Notes: a model not told the origin generated them from the sequence alone. A stretch of DNA of 18,773 bases from Collinsella sp. AF23-2 (GCF_003459245.1 NZ_QRVG01000032.1:1-18773); one strand, 5' to 3'. Shown: positions 7,151-12,745, counted from the stretch's first letter. Numbers and translations are program-made.

Positions 7151-7204
7151 GTAATTGGCTGGATCACCGTTCCGGGAACCGGTATCGACCTACCTGTCCG
7201 CCAA
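7151..7204 (+). pseudogene. Class B sortase fragment
   Basis: Reading from 7151, the peptide VIGWITVPGTGIDLPVRQ reproduces the conserved stretch of class B sortases (xVGWIxIPGTxIDYPVxQ). The frame soon breaks and neither the catalytic cysteine nor the arginine region is present. It is a short relic of a sortase gene. Confidence 0.5.
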
Positions 7205-7280
7205 GCTCCTTCTTCAGCTCCAGCTTAGTATCTGACTCACACCGTTATAAGCAAAACCGAAGAGATGCGTCTTGGCCAAG

Positions 7281-7340
7281 AAATAAGGTTAGCCTTATCT
7301 TACTGCATGATTCGTGTGTTATAGTTAGATTGCTCTAACT
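7281..7340 (+). promoter_or_regulatory. Promoter with two palindromes resembling DtxR/IdeR iron boxes
   Basis: ATAAGG-TTAG-CCTTAT (7283-7298) is a perfect 6+6 palindrome. Extended to 19 bases it agrees with the DtxR/IdeR consensus at about 15 positions. A second palindrome, AGTTAGA-TTGC-TCTAACT (7323-7340), follows 24 bases later. Between and across them lies an extended -10 box TGTTATAGT (7317-7325). The first palindrome would cover the -35 region and the second the transcription start, the layout of a metal-repressed promoter. The regulator gene is not in this window. Confidence 0.5.
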
Positions 7341-7358
7341 GTTTGGGGGGCGATAGCC

Positions 7359-7988
7359 ATGCACGAACGCAAGGGCTTCTGGGACAAGAATGCCGGTCGG
7401 TACGACCGTTTCATGCGAAAGGACCGGGCGGCGTATGAGAAGATGTATGAGCTGATCAGGCCGGTGGTGAAAGCAAAAACCGTACTGGAGGTTGCCACCG
7501 GCACGGGGCTTATCGCAAAGAGCATCGTGGATGCGGCGGTGCACATCGAGGCTACGGACGCTTCTGCACAGATGATCCTTGAAGCAAAGCGGGACAATCA
7601 ATCCGCAAAGCTGCACTTTTCCGTACAAGATATGTTCCGCCTGCCCTATGCACAGAAGTCCTTCGAAGTGGTGATCGCGTCCAACGCGCTTCACATAGTG
7701 CCGCATCCGGAAAAGGCACTGCAAGAAATCAGGCGGGTACTGAAGGACGACGGCGTGCTCATCGCGCCAACCTTCACCCACGCGGGGAACTCGGTTTCCG
7801 GCAAGGCAAAAGCCTTTTTCATGAGTATGGCGGGATTCCCCCTCCACAGCAGGTGGACAAGCGAGGAATACCTGCGTTTCCTGCGTCAAAACGGCTGGGC
7901 GGTGCAGAAAAGCGCGGTGCTGAAGGCCTCGTTCCCATTGACCTATGCGGAATGCACGAAATCGGAGGGGCCAGATGTCGTTCTTTGA
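7359..7988 (+). CDS. Class I SAM-dependent methyltransferase (first of three)
   Basis: The protein has 209 residues. VLEVATGTGLIA (43-54) is SAM-binding motif I, D67 ends the second strand, QDMFRLPYAQKSF is the motif II region and LQEIRRVLKDDGVLIAPTF is the motif III helix-strand. These mark a small Rossmann-fold methyltransferase of the ubiE/UbiG-like type. The start is the ATG at 7359 with GGGGGG upstream. It overlaps the next methyltransferase by 14 bases, so the two are co-translated. The acceptor molecule is unknown. An iron-box-like promoter precedes it, which may tie the operon to metal availability. Confidence 0.85.
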   Translation: MHERKGFWDKNAGRYDRFMRKDRAAYEKMYELIRPVVKAKTVLEVATGTGLIAKSIVDAAVHIEATDASAQMILEAKRDNQSAKLHFSVQDMFRLPYAQKSFEVVIASNALHIVPHPEKALQEIRRVLKDDGVLIAPTFTHAGNSVSGKAKAFFMSMAGFPLHSRWTSEEYLRFLRQNGWAVQKSAVLKASFPLTYAECTKSEGPDVVL

Positions 7989-8580
7989 AAACACCCGCAA
8001 GCCCGTGGGCCTCGGCGGAAAACTTATGGTTGCCATGATGAATCTGGGCCACAGCCCTGTGGCGCGGTGGGGACTTCGATTTCTACGACTTGCGCCAAAT
8101 GCCAAGGTGCTGGATTGCGGCTGCGGCGGCGGGGCGAACATAAAACGGCTGCTGAAAAAATGCCCGCATGGCGTCGTCAAGGGCGTCGACTATTCGCCCG
8201 TCAGCGTGGAGAAGACTAGAAAGCTCAACCGAATTGCAATTCAGGAGGGGCGTTGCGCCGTTCTGCAAGGCAGTGTGGCGGATATGGTGTTTGAGGATAG
8301 CTACTTCGATGCCGCCACGGCCTTTGAGACCGTCTATTTTTGGCCTGATTTGCCCCGATGCTTCCGTGAGGTCTGGCGGACGCTGAAGCCAGGCGGGACA
8401 ATTCTTATCTGCAACGAGAGCAATGGCGATACGGACAAGGACGAGAGGTGGACGCAGATCATCGGCGGCATGACCATCTACAAGGACATTGAATTAAAGG
8501 CATGTCTGGAGCAGGCGGGTTTTCACGAGGTGCAGATACACAAAAAGAAAAAGTGGCTCTGCGTCACGGCGCGGAAGTAG
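7975..8580 (+). CDS. Class I SAM-dependent methyltransferase (second of three)
   Basis: The protein has 201 residues from the ATG at 7975, preceded by GGAGGGG. An earlier in-frame ATG at 7945 lies within the previous gene and lacks a ribosome site. The SAM loop is LDCGCGGGANI (46-56), followed by GVDYSPVSVEKTRKLN for the ribose-binding acidic strand, and EVWRTLKPGGTILICNE as the post-III region. Its general look is that of small-molecule methyltransferases of the Methyltransf_11/25 type. It shares no clear sequence with the first one beyond the fold. The substrate is unknown. Confidence 0.85.
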   Translation: MSFFENTRKPVGLGGKLMVAMMNLGHSPVARWGLRFLRLAPNAKVLDCGCGGGANIKRLLKKCPHGVVKGVDYSPVSVEKTRKLNRIAIQEGRCAVLQGSVADMVFEDSYFDAATAFETVYFWPDLPRCFREVWRTLKPGGTILICNESNGDTDKDERWTQIIGGMTIYKDIELKACLEQAGFHEVQIHKKKKWLCVTARK

Positions 8581-8618
8581 GGGTATCAAGCACGGGCATT
8601 TTTGCATCCATCCTGCAC

Positions 8619-8684
8619 ATGGCGATAGGCATGACGGTCATAGCGGCTATGCTGGCGGCAATTATGACAGTTTTTATTCACTGA
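8619..8684 (+). CDS. Very short hydrophobic ORF, possible membrane peptide or remnant
   Basis: Between the second and third methyltransferase genes a frame encodes a strongly hydrophobic stretch (GIFASILHMAIGMTVIAAML then AAIMTVFIH) ending at 8684. The ATG at 8619 gives only 21 residues. The hydrophobic frame actually extends upstream to about 8580 without a start codon. It is either a small single-pass peptide with an unrecognised start or the tail of a deleted membrane protein. Confidence 0.25.
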   Translation: MAIGMTVIAAMLAAIMTVFIH

Positions 8685-8695
8685 GGAAGAAACCT

Positions 8696-9526
8696 ATGAA
8701 ATGTAAAATTGAGAAAAACACCGTGCAGGAGACGCTGATCCTCCCGCTGTATTCCCGGAAGCTGTGTACGGAGTTGTACCCGAACCTTTACAGGGATGAA
8801 ACAGCGGTTCGTCTGCTCGACCAGATCGACTACGACTTTTCAGAGGCAGAGAAAAACTCCCGCAGCCTGATACAGCGCTTTGGTGCGCTGGAGGTGGCCA
8901 CACGGCAGAGTGATCTTGCTTTCGAGGTGCGGGATTACCTGAAAGGCCACCCCAATGCGGCGGTGGTCAATCTGGGCTGCGGGCTGGACAACACCGGCAG
9001 AACCTGCGACAACGGTAGATGCAAGATCTACAATCTGGACTTCCCGGATGTGATTGCCTTGCGGCAGCAGCTACTGCCCGCCGGGGATCGAGAACAAAAT
9101 ATCCCCTGCGACCTGAAAGACACCGCATGGTTTAGCAAAATCGATGCCTCCCGCGGGGCGGTGTTCTTTGCCTCCGGGGTGTTCTATTACTTTCTGACCC
9201 AGCAGGTCCGGGAACTGGTGCGGGGGATGGCGGACGCTTTCCCCGGCAGTGTGCTGGTCTTTGATGCTGCCAATCGGACGGCGGTAAAGATGATCGCAAA
9301 AACATGGCTTAAGACTGCAAAAATCAAGGATGTGGGGGCATATTTTGCGGTTTCGGATGCCGCCAAGGAAATCGGCACGTGGGACAGCCGTCTGCAGGTC
9401 ACAAGTCGCGGCTATATGCTGGGCTACAACGATTTGAGAGACTCTTCTGTCAGCTGCTTTTTCCGGTTTCTCGCAAGGGTCGGTGACAACGGGATGAAAA
9501 TGCAAATCGTGAAAATAAGATTTTGA
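8696..9526 (+). CDS. Leucine carboxyl methyltransferase-like (LCM/PPM family) O-methyltransferase
   Basis: The protein has 276 residues. AVVNLGCGLDNTGRT (89-103) is the SAM loop typical of the LCM/PPM family. It is followed by YNLDFPDVIALRQQLLP, where the DxPxVxxxR pattern of the family can be seen, and by the GVFYYFLTQQVRELV helix. The N-terminal KNTVQETLILPLYSRKLCTE resembles PPM-type enzymes associated with polyketide or peptide O-methylation. It starts 11 bases after the short hydrophobic ORF. Being third in a run of methyltransferases under one promoter, it probably acts on the same pathway. No biosynthetic enzyme lies nearby to name the product. Confidence 0.8.
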   Translation: MKCKIEKNTVQETLILPLYSRKLCTELYPNLYRDETAVRLLDQIDYDFSEAEKNSRSLIQRFGALEVATRQSDLAFEVRDYLKGHPNAAVVNLGCGLDNTGRTCDNGRCKIYNLDFPDVIALRQQLLPAGDREQNIPCDLKDTAWFSKIDASRGAVFFASGVFYYFLTQQVRELVRGMADAFPGSVLVFDAANRTAVKMIAKTWLKTAKIKDVGAYFAVSDAAKEIGTWDSRLQVTSRGYMLGYNDLRDSSVSCFFRFLARVGDNGMKMQIVKIRF

Positions 9527-9535
9527 GAGGCGAAA

Positions 9536-9652
9536 ACGAAGCGCATTCACTTTGACGTCGAAGAAGACGGCTTTTACGGCGCATATTGGGCGTGCAAGGA
9601 CACGCATACAGCAGCGGGCACGGATTCAATTGAAACCGTGCCCGCTATCTGA
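9536..9652 (+). pseudogene. Short gene remnant following the methyltransferases, start codon apparently lost
   Basis: Just after the third methyltransferase, GAGAGGCG precedes an ACG codon at 9536 where an ATG would be expected. The frame then reads KRIHFDVEEDGFYGAYWACK and stops at 9650-9652. The last residues come from a terminator-like hairpin, so the real gene probably ended or was deleted earlier. I do not recognise a family. Confidence 0.25.
9613..9646 (+). terminator. Strong hairpin at the end of the methyltransferase operon
   Basis: AGCGGGCACGG (9613-9623) pairs perfectly with CCGTGCCCGCT (9636-9646) around a 12-base loop. The following sequence is AT-rich but has only scattered T runs. 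It is the likely end of the operon transcript. Confidence 0.6.
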
Positions 9653-9680
9653 TACTATATTATTTTATCGAACGTATGTT

Positions 9681-9698
9681 CTATTCCCACTCGATGAC
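9681..9698. repeat. Direct repeat flanking the HEPN-YjdF-TenpN block, left copy
   Basis: CTATTCCCACTCGATGAC matches CTATTCCCACTCGATAAC at 13046-13063 (17 of 18), in the same orientation. On the minus strand both encode a C-terminus IEWE followed by TAG. The sequence GAGTGGGAATAG is also how many guaA genes end, a known attachment site for genomic islands. No integrase is seen. Confidence 0.55.
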
Positions 9699-9808
9699 GT
9701 CGGTTCTGCCGTCCCGTCATTCCAGTTACACCCAGTTTTCGGCATCGACACGGAACGCGTGCCGCCGAATGACGCGATGTCGCGTTTCGTCGGCTTCGGG
9801 GACAAAAG

Positions 9809-9869
9809 TTGGGACAACCTCAAAAACTTTTTTCAAACTCAGGGCATTGAGTTTTTGTTTTTGTCCCAA
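9809..9869. repeat. Nested inverted repeat
   Basis: TTGGGACAA (9809-9817) and TTGTCCCAA (9861-9869) are perfect complements. Inside them CAAAAAC (9821-9827) can pair with GTTTTTG (9851-9857), or alternatively CAAACTC (9834-9840) with GAGTTTG-like 9849-9855. The structure could be a small RNA hairpin or a relic of a miniature transposable element. Confidence 0.5.
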
Positions 9870-10001
9870 AGTACGCGGCGGGTCGCCTTTGGAGGCTCGA
9901 TGGCGCCGAAAACGTCCGTTTTGAAACTCAACCGCCCTTTTGCCTGCAAGCCGCCAGCTGCAACCGCAAGTGAATTAACGCGGGTGGCTTGCGCGCCATT
10001 T

Positions 10002-10018
10002 GCAAAACCCCAGGTCGC
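10002..10018 (+). repeat. Shared intergenic motif, copy 2
   Basis: GCAAAACCCCAGGTCGC matches 6906-6922 at 16 of 17 positions. It lies 100-150 bases upstream of the HEPN gene. Confidence 0.5.
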
Positions 10019-10109
10019 AGGTCTTCGCCATTCGTGAACAAAGTGAGTAGTCTCAGGTGGCTTGCTTATGAGTTGGCGAACGGGCCTTCAGGATTCAGGG
10101 CAAACATGC

Positions 10110-10120
10110 TGGTAGAATAG
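10110..10120 (+). promoter_or_regulatory. Extended -10 promoter element of the HEPN (Abi) gene
   Basis: TGGTAGAATAG contains an extended -10 box (TG-n-TAGAAT, hexamer at 10113-10118). The same 11 bases recur before the small RNA at 11103-11113. No good -35 box is visible at 16-18 bases. The gene starts at 10151 after GACAGGAGA. Confidence 0.5.
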
Positions 10121-10150
10121 GATTCTCAAATCAATGACAGGAGACCGAGC

Positions 10151-11113
10151 ATGGCCGAACCCCACGATAGGAAGCCGATCCTCACGATCGAGCAGCAGAT
10201 AGAGCACCTCAAGCAGAAGGGCGTAGCCTTCGAGCTGTGTTCCGAGGAAGAGGCCGCGGACTACCTGCGCGACAAGTGCAACTTCTTCAAGCTCGCATCC
10301 TACCGCAAACTCTTCTCGAAATACGAGGGAGGCCCGCGCGACGGCCGCTACGTAGGCCTCGACTTCGGCCAGCTGCGCCTGCTCGCGGCGCTCGACCAGG
10401 AGCTGCGCCACGCCCTGCTCGGCATGACGCTCGACATCGAGCATTTCCAGAAGGTGACACTGCTTCGCGAGATGGAGGACCGCGGAGAGGACGGCTACGC
10501 CATCGTGGCCGACTACATGGCATCGCTTACCACTGCAAACAGGGAGTACCGCCTGCGCGAGCTCAAGATGAGCGGCCGCAGCCCCTACAGCTCGAGCCTC
10601 TACGCGAAGTACTCCGGCGACATGCCTGCCTGGGCCTTCCTTGAGCTCACCTCGTTCGGCACCCTCATCGACTTCGTGCGCTTCTGCGCCAGGCGATGGG
10701 GCGACAGGCGCCTCGAGGCCTCCCACTACGACCTCAAGCGCGTGAAGTCCGTCCGCAACTGCGCCGCGCACGGCTCGTGCCTGATCAACTGCTTCGCCGA
10801 GAGGGGCGCCGCCCGGGGCTCGGCGTCCAGCGGCGTCTCCCGAAGGGTCGCCGCCGTGGGAATTCCCAAGGCGACCAGGAGGAAGTGGATGGGGAATACG
10901 GCCATGCAGGAGGTCGCGACCGTGCTCGTGGCGCACTCCGGCTTGGTACCCGAGGGCTCCTCACGCTCGCGCGCCGCATCCGAGCTCGCCGAGATGTTCG
11001 CCAGGGCCGACGGCGAAACCGAGGCGCTGCCCGACAAGGGGCCCGACGCCGCAGCTCGCTCCGCGCTCGAGTTCCTTCGCAGGTTGACAGAATCGCTCGG
11101 GTTGGTAGAATAG
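10151..11113 (+). CDS. Abi_2/AbiF-like HEPN-domain abortive infection protein
   Basis: The protein has 320 residues starting at the ATG after AGGAGACCGAGC. The order of conserved elements is that of the Abi_2 (AbiD/AbiF) family: an N-terminal EQQIEHLKQKGV helix, LASYRKLFSKYE (48-59), GQLRLLAALDQELRHALLGM followed by IEHFQK (residues 73-101), and WAFLELTSFGTLIDF (161-175). The segment RVKSVRNCAAHGSCLIN (197-213) carries the HEPN ribonuclease motif R-x4-H (R202, H207). The last 100 residues are arginine/serine/alanine-rich and less conserved. Such proteins cleave RNA and stop growth on phage infection. The gene is followed, with an overlapping promoter, by two tandem structured RNA units. By analogy with RNA-controlled AbiF toxins these would be its antitoxin or guide partner; that pairing is inference. 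Confidence 0.85.
   Translation: MAEPHDRKPILTIEQQIEHLKQKGVAFELCSEEEAADYLRDKCNFFKLASYRKLFSKYEGGPRDGRYVGLDFGQLRLLAALDQELRHALLGMTLDIEHFQKVTLLREMEDRGEDGYAIVADYMASLTTANREYRLRELKMSGRSPYSSSLYAKYSGDMPAWAFLELTSFGTLIDFVRFCARRWGDRRLEASHYDLKRVKSVRNCAAHGSCLINCFAERGAARGSASSGVSRRVAAVGIPKATRRKWMGNTAMQEVATVLVAHSGLVPEGSSRSRAASELAEMFARADGETEALPDKGPDAAARSALEFLRRLTESLGLVE
11084..11113 (+). promoter_or_regulatory. Strong sigma-70-type promoter for the small RNA, overlapping the end of the HEPN gene
   Basis: TTGACA (11084-11089), a 16-base spacer and TAGAAT (11106-11111) give a near-consensus promoter with an extended -10 TGG. The -10 box overlaps the last sense codon and the TAG stop codon of the HEPN gene. Transcription would begin near 11118, just before the first hairpin unit. 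The eleven bases TGGTAGAATAG are identical to the -10 region of the HEPN gene itself. Confidence 0.75.
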
Positions 11114-11125
11114 CCTGCAGATAGC

Positions 11126-11180
11126 AAAACCTTCACGGTTTTAGGGGCGGACTTGCGCAAGCGACTCTGCCCTATTTTTA
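11126..11180 (+). repeat. Small RNA unit 1
   Basis: Hairpin AAAACC/GGTTTT (11126-11142) followed by the GGGCGGA/TCTGCCC stem (11145-11172) and a T-tract. Its architecture is the same as unit 2 at 11259-11312. Confidence 0.7.
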
Positions 11181-11258
11181 TATTCACTCGCTATAGGAGA
11201 CGGGTGATACCTGGGTCAATGACAGAACTGAGAAGCCCGGAATAATGGAGCCAGTTAG

Positions 11259-11312
11259 AAACCATCGGGTTTGCGGGGCGGGATCGTGAGAGCGATTCTG
11301 CCCTATTTTTTT
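11259..11312 (+). repeat. Small RNA unit 2
   Basis: Hairpin AAACC/GGTTT (11259-11272) followed by an 11-bp stem (11276-11303, loop TGAGAG) and T7. It looks like a strong intrinsic terminator and repeats the plan of unit 1. Confidence 0.7.
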
Positions 11313-11354
11313 CCTCTGTCTGCTCCAAATCAAGTAGTTCGAAGATAGCCTGTA

Positions 11355-11382
11355 GGTGTCCTCGTGGGCGCCTTTTATTTTC
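11355..11382 (+). terminator. Hairpin with T-tract after the small RNA units
   Basis: GGTGTCC (11355-11361), loop TCGT, GGGCGCC (11366-11372), then TTTTATTTTC. Upstream of it GATAGCCTGTAG echoes GAATAGCCTGCAG at the start of the small RNA (11108-11120). It may be the final terminator or a degenerate third unit. Confidence 0.55.
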
Positions 11383-11402
11383 AGGGAATCAGTCGTGAGC
11401 TA

Positions 11403-11428
11403 ATGAACGCGGCCATCGGCCGCTTCAT
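11403..11428. repeat. Hairpin in the spacer before the YjdF leader
   Basis: ATGAA-(C)-GCGGCC pairs with GGCCGC-TTCAT around the loop ATC, giving 11 pairs with one bulged base. No T-tract follows on either strand. The rest of 11383-11500 shows nothing recognisable. Confidence 0.45.
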
Positions 11429-11512
11429 GAACGAGCGACCAGCTTGACCTAAATCGAACCGCCTTCATCTCCGTCTAGGCGCCGGCAATCAACATCGCAA
11501 ATCCGCGCGTGC

Positions 11513-11518
11513 TACAAT
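11513..11518 (+). promoter_or_regulatory. -10 element for the YjdF riboswitch transcript
   Basis: TACAAT lies about seven bases before the first bases of the riboswitch leader. No clear -35 box is visible at the usual distance. Confidence 0.5.
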
Positions 11519-11524
11519 GCGGGC

Positions 11525-11651
11525 ACCAGAGATGAAAACACAGTCCCCGTCGGGTAGTCGTGGGCGTGCGGATGTCCGCATCAGTAACCTGCCTCCTTGG
11601 TTGTCCCTTCTCTGCATGGTTATCTACATAAAGGAGGAGCCAACCATGCAG
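11525..11651 (+). ncRNA. yjdF-motif (azaaromatic) riboswitch with start-codon sequestering hairpin
   Basis: The leader contains GATGAAAACACAG, the hairpin CCCGTCGGG, then TAGTCG, the hairpin TGCGG-ATGT-CCGCA and CAGTAACCT. This is the arrangement I recall for the yjdF RNA motif. Downstream, CTGCATGGTT (11612-11621) pairs perfectly with AACCATGCAG (11642-11651), burying the ATG (11646) and looping out the ribosome site GGAGGA. CCTCCTT (11592-11598) can instead pair with AAGGAGG (11631-11637), directly masking the ribosome site. The two pairings involve neighbouring partners and suggest a translation switch. The gene it controls encodes YjdF, the usual target of this riboswitch. Confidence 0.78.
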
Positions 11652-12065
11652 ATCAGCGTGTCGTCCACCCTGACCGTATATCATGACGGCCAATTCTGGG
11701 TCGGGCTGGCGGAGCATGTCGAGGACGGCAGATACGGCGTCGCCCGCTTCGTCTTCGGCGCGGAGCCGTCCGATGAGGAGATTCTGCAATTCGTTACAAG
11801 CAAATGGGAGAAGTTCTCATTCTTCGGTGGCGAACCGGCTGAGGCAAGCAAGCCCGCGAAGAACCCCAAGCGGCGTGCTCGCGAGGCGGCGAAAGCCCTC
11901 AAGCAGCCAGCGATGAGCACCAAGGCGCAGCAAGCTCTCGCGGCACAGCGGGAAGCGATGAAGCGGGAGTCGGCTCAAGCAAGAAGCCAGCGTCGCGCGG
12001 ATGAGGCGGAGGCGCGCTTCGAGCAGCGAAAGCTGAAGCGCAAGCAGAAGCATCGTGGGCATTGA
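11646..12065 (+). CDS. yjdF: YjdF family protein (DUF2992)
   Basis: The protein has 139 residues. The N-terminal half (STLTVYHDGQFWVGLAEHVE, then VARFVFGAEPSDEEILQFV) is the conserved YjdF domain. The C-terminal half is a long basic helix (NPKRRAREAAKALKQP, then STKAQQALAAQREAMKRE, ending KRKQKHRGH), all typical of DUF2992. The start at 11646 is set by the ribosome site GGAGGA and the sequestering hairpin around it; an open frame upstream to 11517 is the riboswitch leader. The function is unknown. The riboswitch class binds planar azaaromatic compounds, so a role in resisting or handling such molecules is a family-level inference. Confidence 0.9.
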   Translation: MQISVSSTLTVYHDGQFWVGLAEHVEDGRYGVARFVFGAEPSDEEILQFVTSKWEKFSFFGGEPAEASKPAKNPKRRAREAAKALKQPAMSTKAQQALAAQREAMKRESAQARSQRRADEAEARFEQRKLKRKQKHRGH

Positions 12066-12221
12066 TCGCCATTTGCAGCAAGGCAAACCATATACAGCAG
12101 CGGTGCCAGTTCCACTTGAAGCCGACGCCGCGTAGACGCTGATGGTGATGGCTATGCACGGGCACGGGTGCGTCACCGCACTTCACAGCTTGTTTCTCAA
12201 GTATTTGGGGCGCGCGGCGTT
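12066..12221. other. Spacer between convergent yjdF and toxin genes
   Basis: About 150 bases without a gene. GTGATGGTGATGG-like simple sequence occurs near 12140 and a GGCTC-GAGACT-GAGCC hairpin lies at about 12246-12261. No other structure is clear. Confidence 0.4.
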
Positions 12222-12245
12222 CAAAAATGCGGAGCGACTCCGCAT
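12221..12245 (-). terminator. Intrinsic terminator of the TenpN-like gene
   Basis: On the minus strand ATGCGGAG, loop TCG, CTCCGCAT form a perfect 8-bp stem followed by TTTTT. It lies 25 bases after the stop codon of the toxin gene. Confidence 0.8.
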
Positions 12246-12269
12246 GGCTCGAGACTGAGCCGAGGTGCC

Positions 12270-12719
12270 CTACTTCTCGCCCTCCAGCAGCCCCACGATG
12301 CGGTCGATGTCGACGGCAAAGCGAGGCCTTCCCTCGCGCTCGTAGCGGTCGAGGTACGCCTGGCACTCGGAGACAATGCGCTTGGTGTTGCCGTCGATGA
12401 TGCGCTGGAGCGTCTCGTAGTAGGCCGAGCCCTCGGTCCTGAAGCGGCGCTGGTAGGACTTGGTTATGGGGAACATCTTGATGTAGTGGATGCCGTGGCG
12501 ACAGCGGGGGCGCGTCGTGGGGCGGGGTGGCAGCGCAAAGTACTGGTCTTTGGGCACGTTGGGAGCGATGTTGGAACGCAACGGCACGGCGAAGTCCCTG
12601 CGCTTCCCGCGGAAACGCAGCCTCGCCACCACGATGCAGGGGCGATTGTGCTTAAGCATGAGCTCGCGGTCGCCCTCGACGAGGTCGAAGAAGTCCTGGG
12701 AGATGGATACGATCTTCAT
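12270..12719 (-). CDS. TenpN-like toxin of a type III (protein-RNA) toxin-antitoxin system
   Basis: The protein has 149 residues. It begins MKIVSISQDFFDLV and contains NRPCIVVARLRF, DFAVPLRSNI, YFALPPRPTT, RHGIHYIKMFPI and the helical RIVSECQAYLDRY. These match my memory of the TenpN branch of the ToxN/AbiQ/CptN endoribonuclease superfamily. The ribosome site AAGGGGGG lies eight bases before the ATG. Type III toxins are encoded directly behind their antitoxin RNA. The 150 bases upstream here are non-coding, GC-rich and foldable, with an extended -10 promoter at their far end. A terminator closes the unit. Assignment to the family is fairly secure; assignment to TenpN in particular rests on recall. 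Confidence 0.72.
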   Translation of the reverse strand: MKIVSISQDFFDLVEGDRELMLKHNRPCIVVARLRFRGKRRDFAVPLRSNIAPNVPKDQYFALPPRPTTRPRCRHGIHYIKMFPITKSYQRRFRTEGSAYYETLQRIIDGNTKRIVSECQAYLDRYEREGRPRFAVDIDRIVGLLEGEK

Positions 12720-12745
12720 CGGTTACGCCCCCCTTCATACGAAGC

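Larger units (their letters stand above)
6672..7280. other. Intergenic region without an intact gene
   Basis: About 600 bases carry no credible coding frame. It contains an inverted repeat at 6833-6872, a 17-base motif at 6906-6922 shared with 10002-10018, a second imperfect inverted repeat (AATCACTCCC near 6930 with GGGGTGATT near 6980) and a sortase fragment at 7151-7204. The short ORF at 6969-7154 has no family features and is not called. Confidence 0.6.
9699..10095. other. Intergenic region without a gene
   Basis: About 400 bases hold no convincing gene. On the minus strand the 30 bases next to the direct repeat read as a short degenerate tail with stop codons. The region contains the nested inverted repeat at 9809-9869 and the shared motif at 10002-10018. 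Frames of 80-160 codons on the plus strand show no family features. Confidence 0.6.
11118..11312 (+). ncRNA. Candidate small RNA partner of the HEPN protein, two tandem two-hairpin units
   Basis: Unit 1 (11126-11180): AAAACC-TTCAC-GGTTTT forms the first hairpin, then GGGCGGA (11145-11151) pairs with TCTGCCC (11166-11172), followed by TATTTTTA. Unit 2 (11259-11312): AAACC-ATCG-GGTTT, then GGGCGGGATCG (11276-11286) pairs with CGATTCTGCCC (11293-11303), followed by seven T. The lower part of the second stem and the T-rich tails are conserved. The apical stem differs between the units while keeping the fold. Between them TATTCACTC can pair with GGGTGATA (about 11181-11210). No reading frame explains the region. 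Each unit could be one RNA ending in its own terminator-like hairpin, or both could be processed from one transcript. Confidence 0.65.

Noticed and set aside
6969..7154. 61-codon ORF in the intergenic region
   Set aside because: No ribosome site of note, no family features, and it lies in a region with degraded fragments.
10088..10936. 282-codon minus-strand frame opposite the HEPN gene
   Set aside because: The plus strand carries the Abi_2 elements and a ribosome site. The reverse frame is low in information.
11126..11312. CRISPR array of two repeats
   Set aside because: Only two units, with different sequence in the paired arms, self-complementary hairpins and T-tracts. The spacing of about 78 bases does not fit a repeat-spacer pattern.
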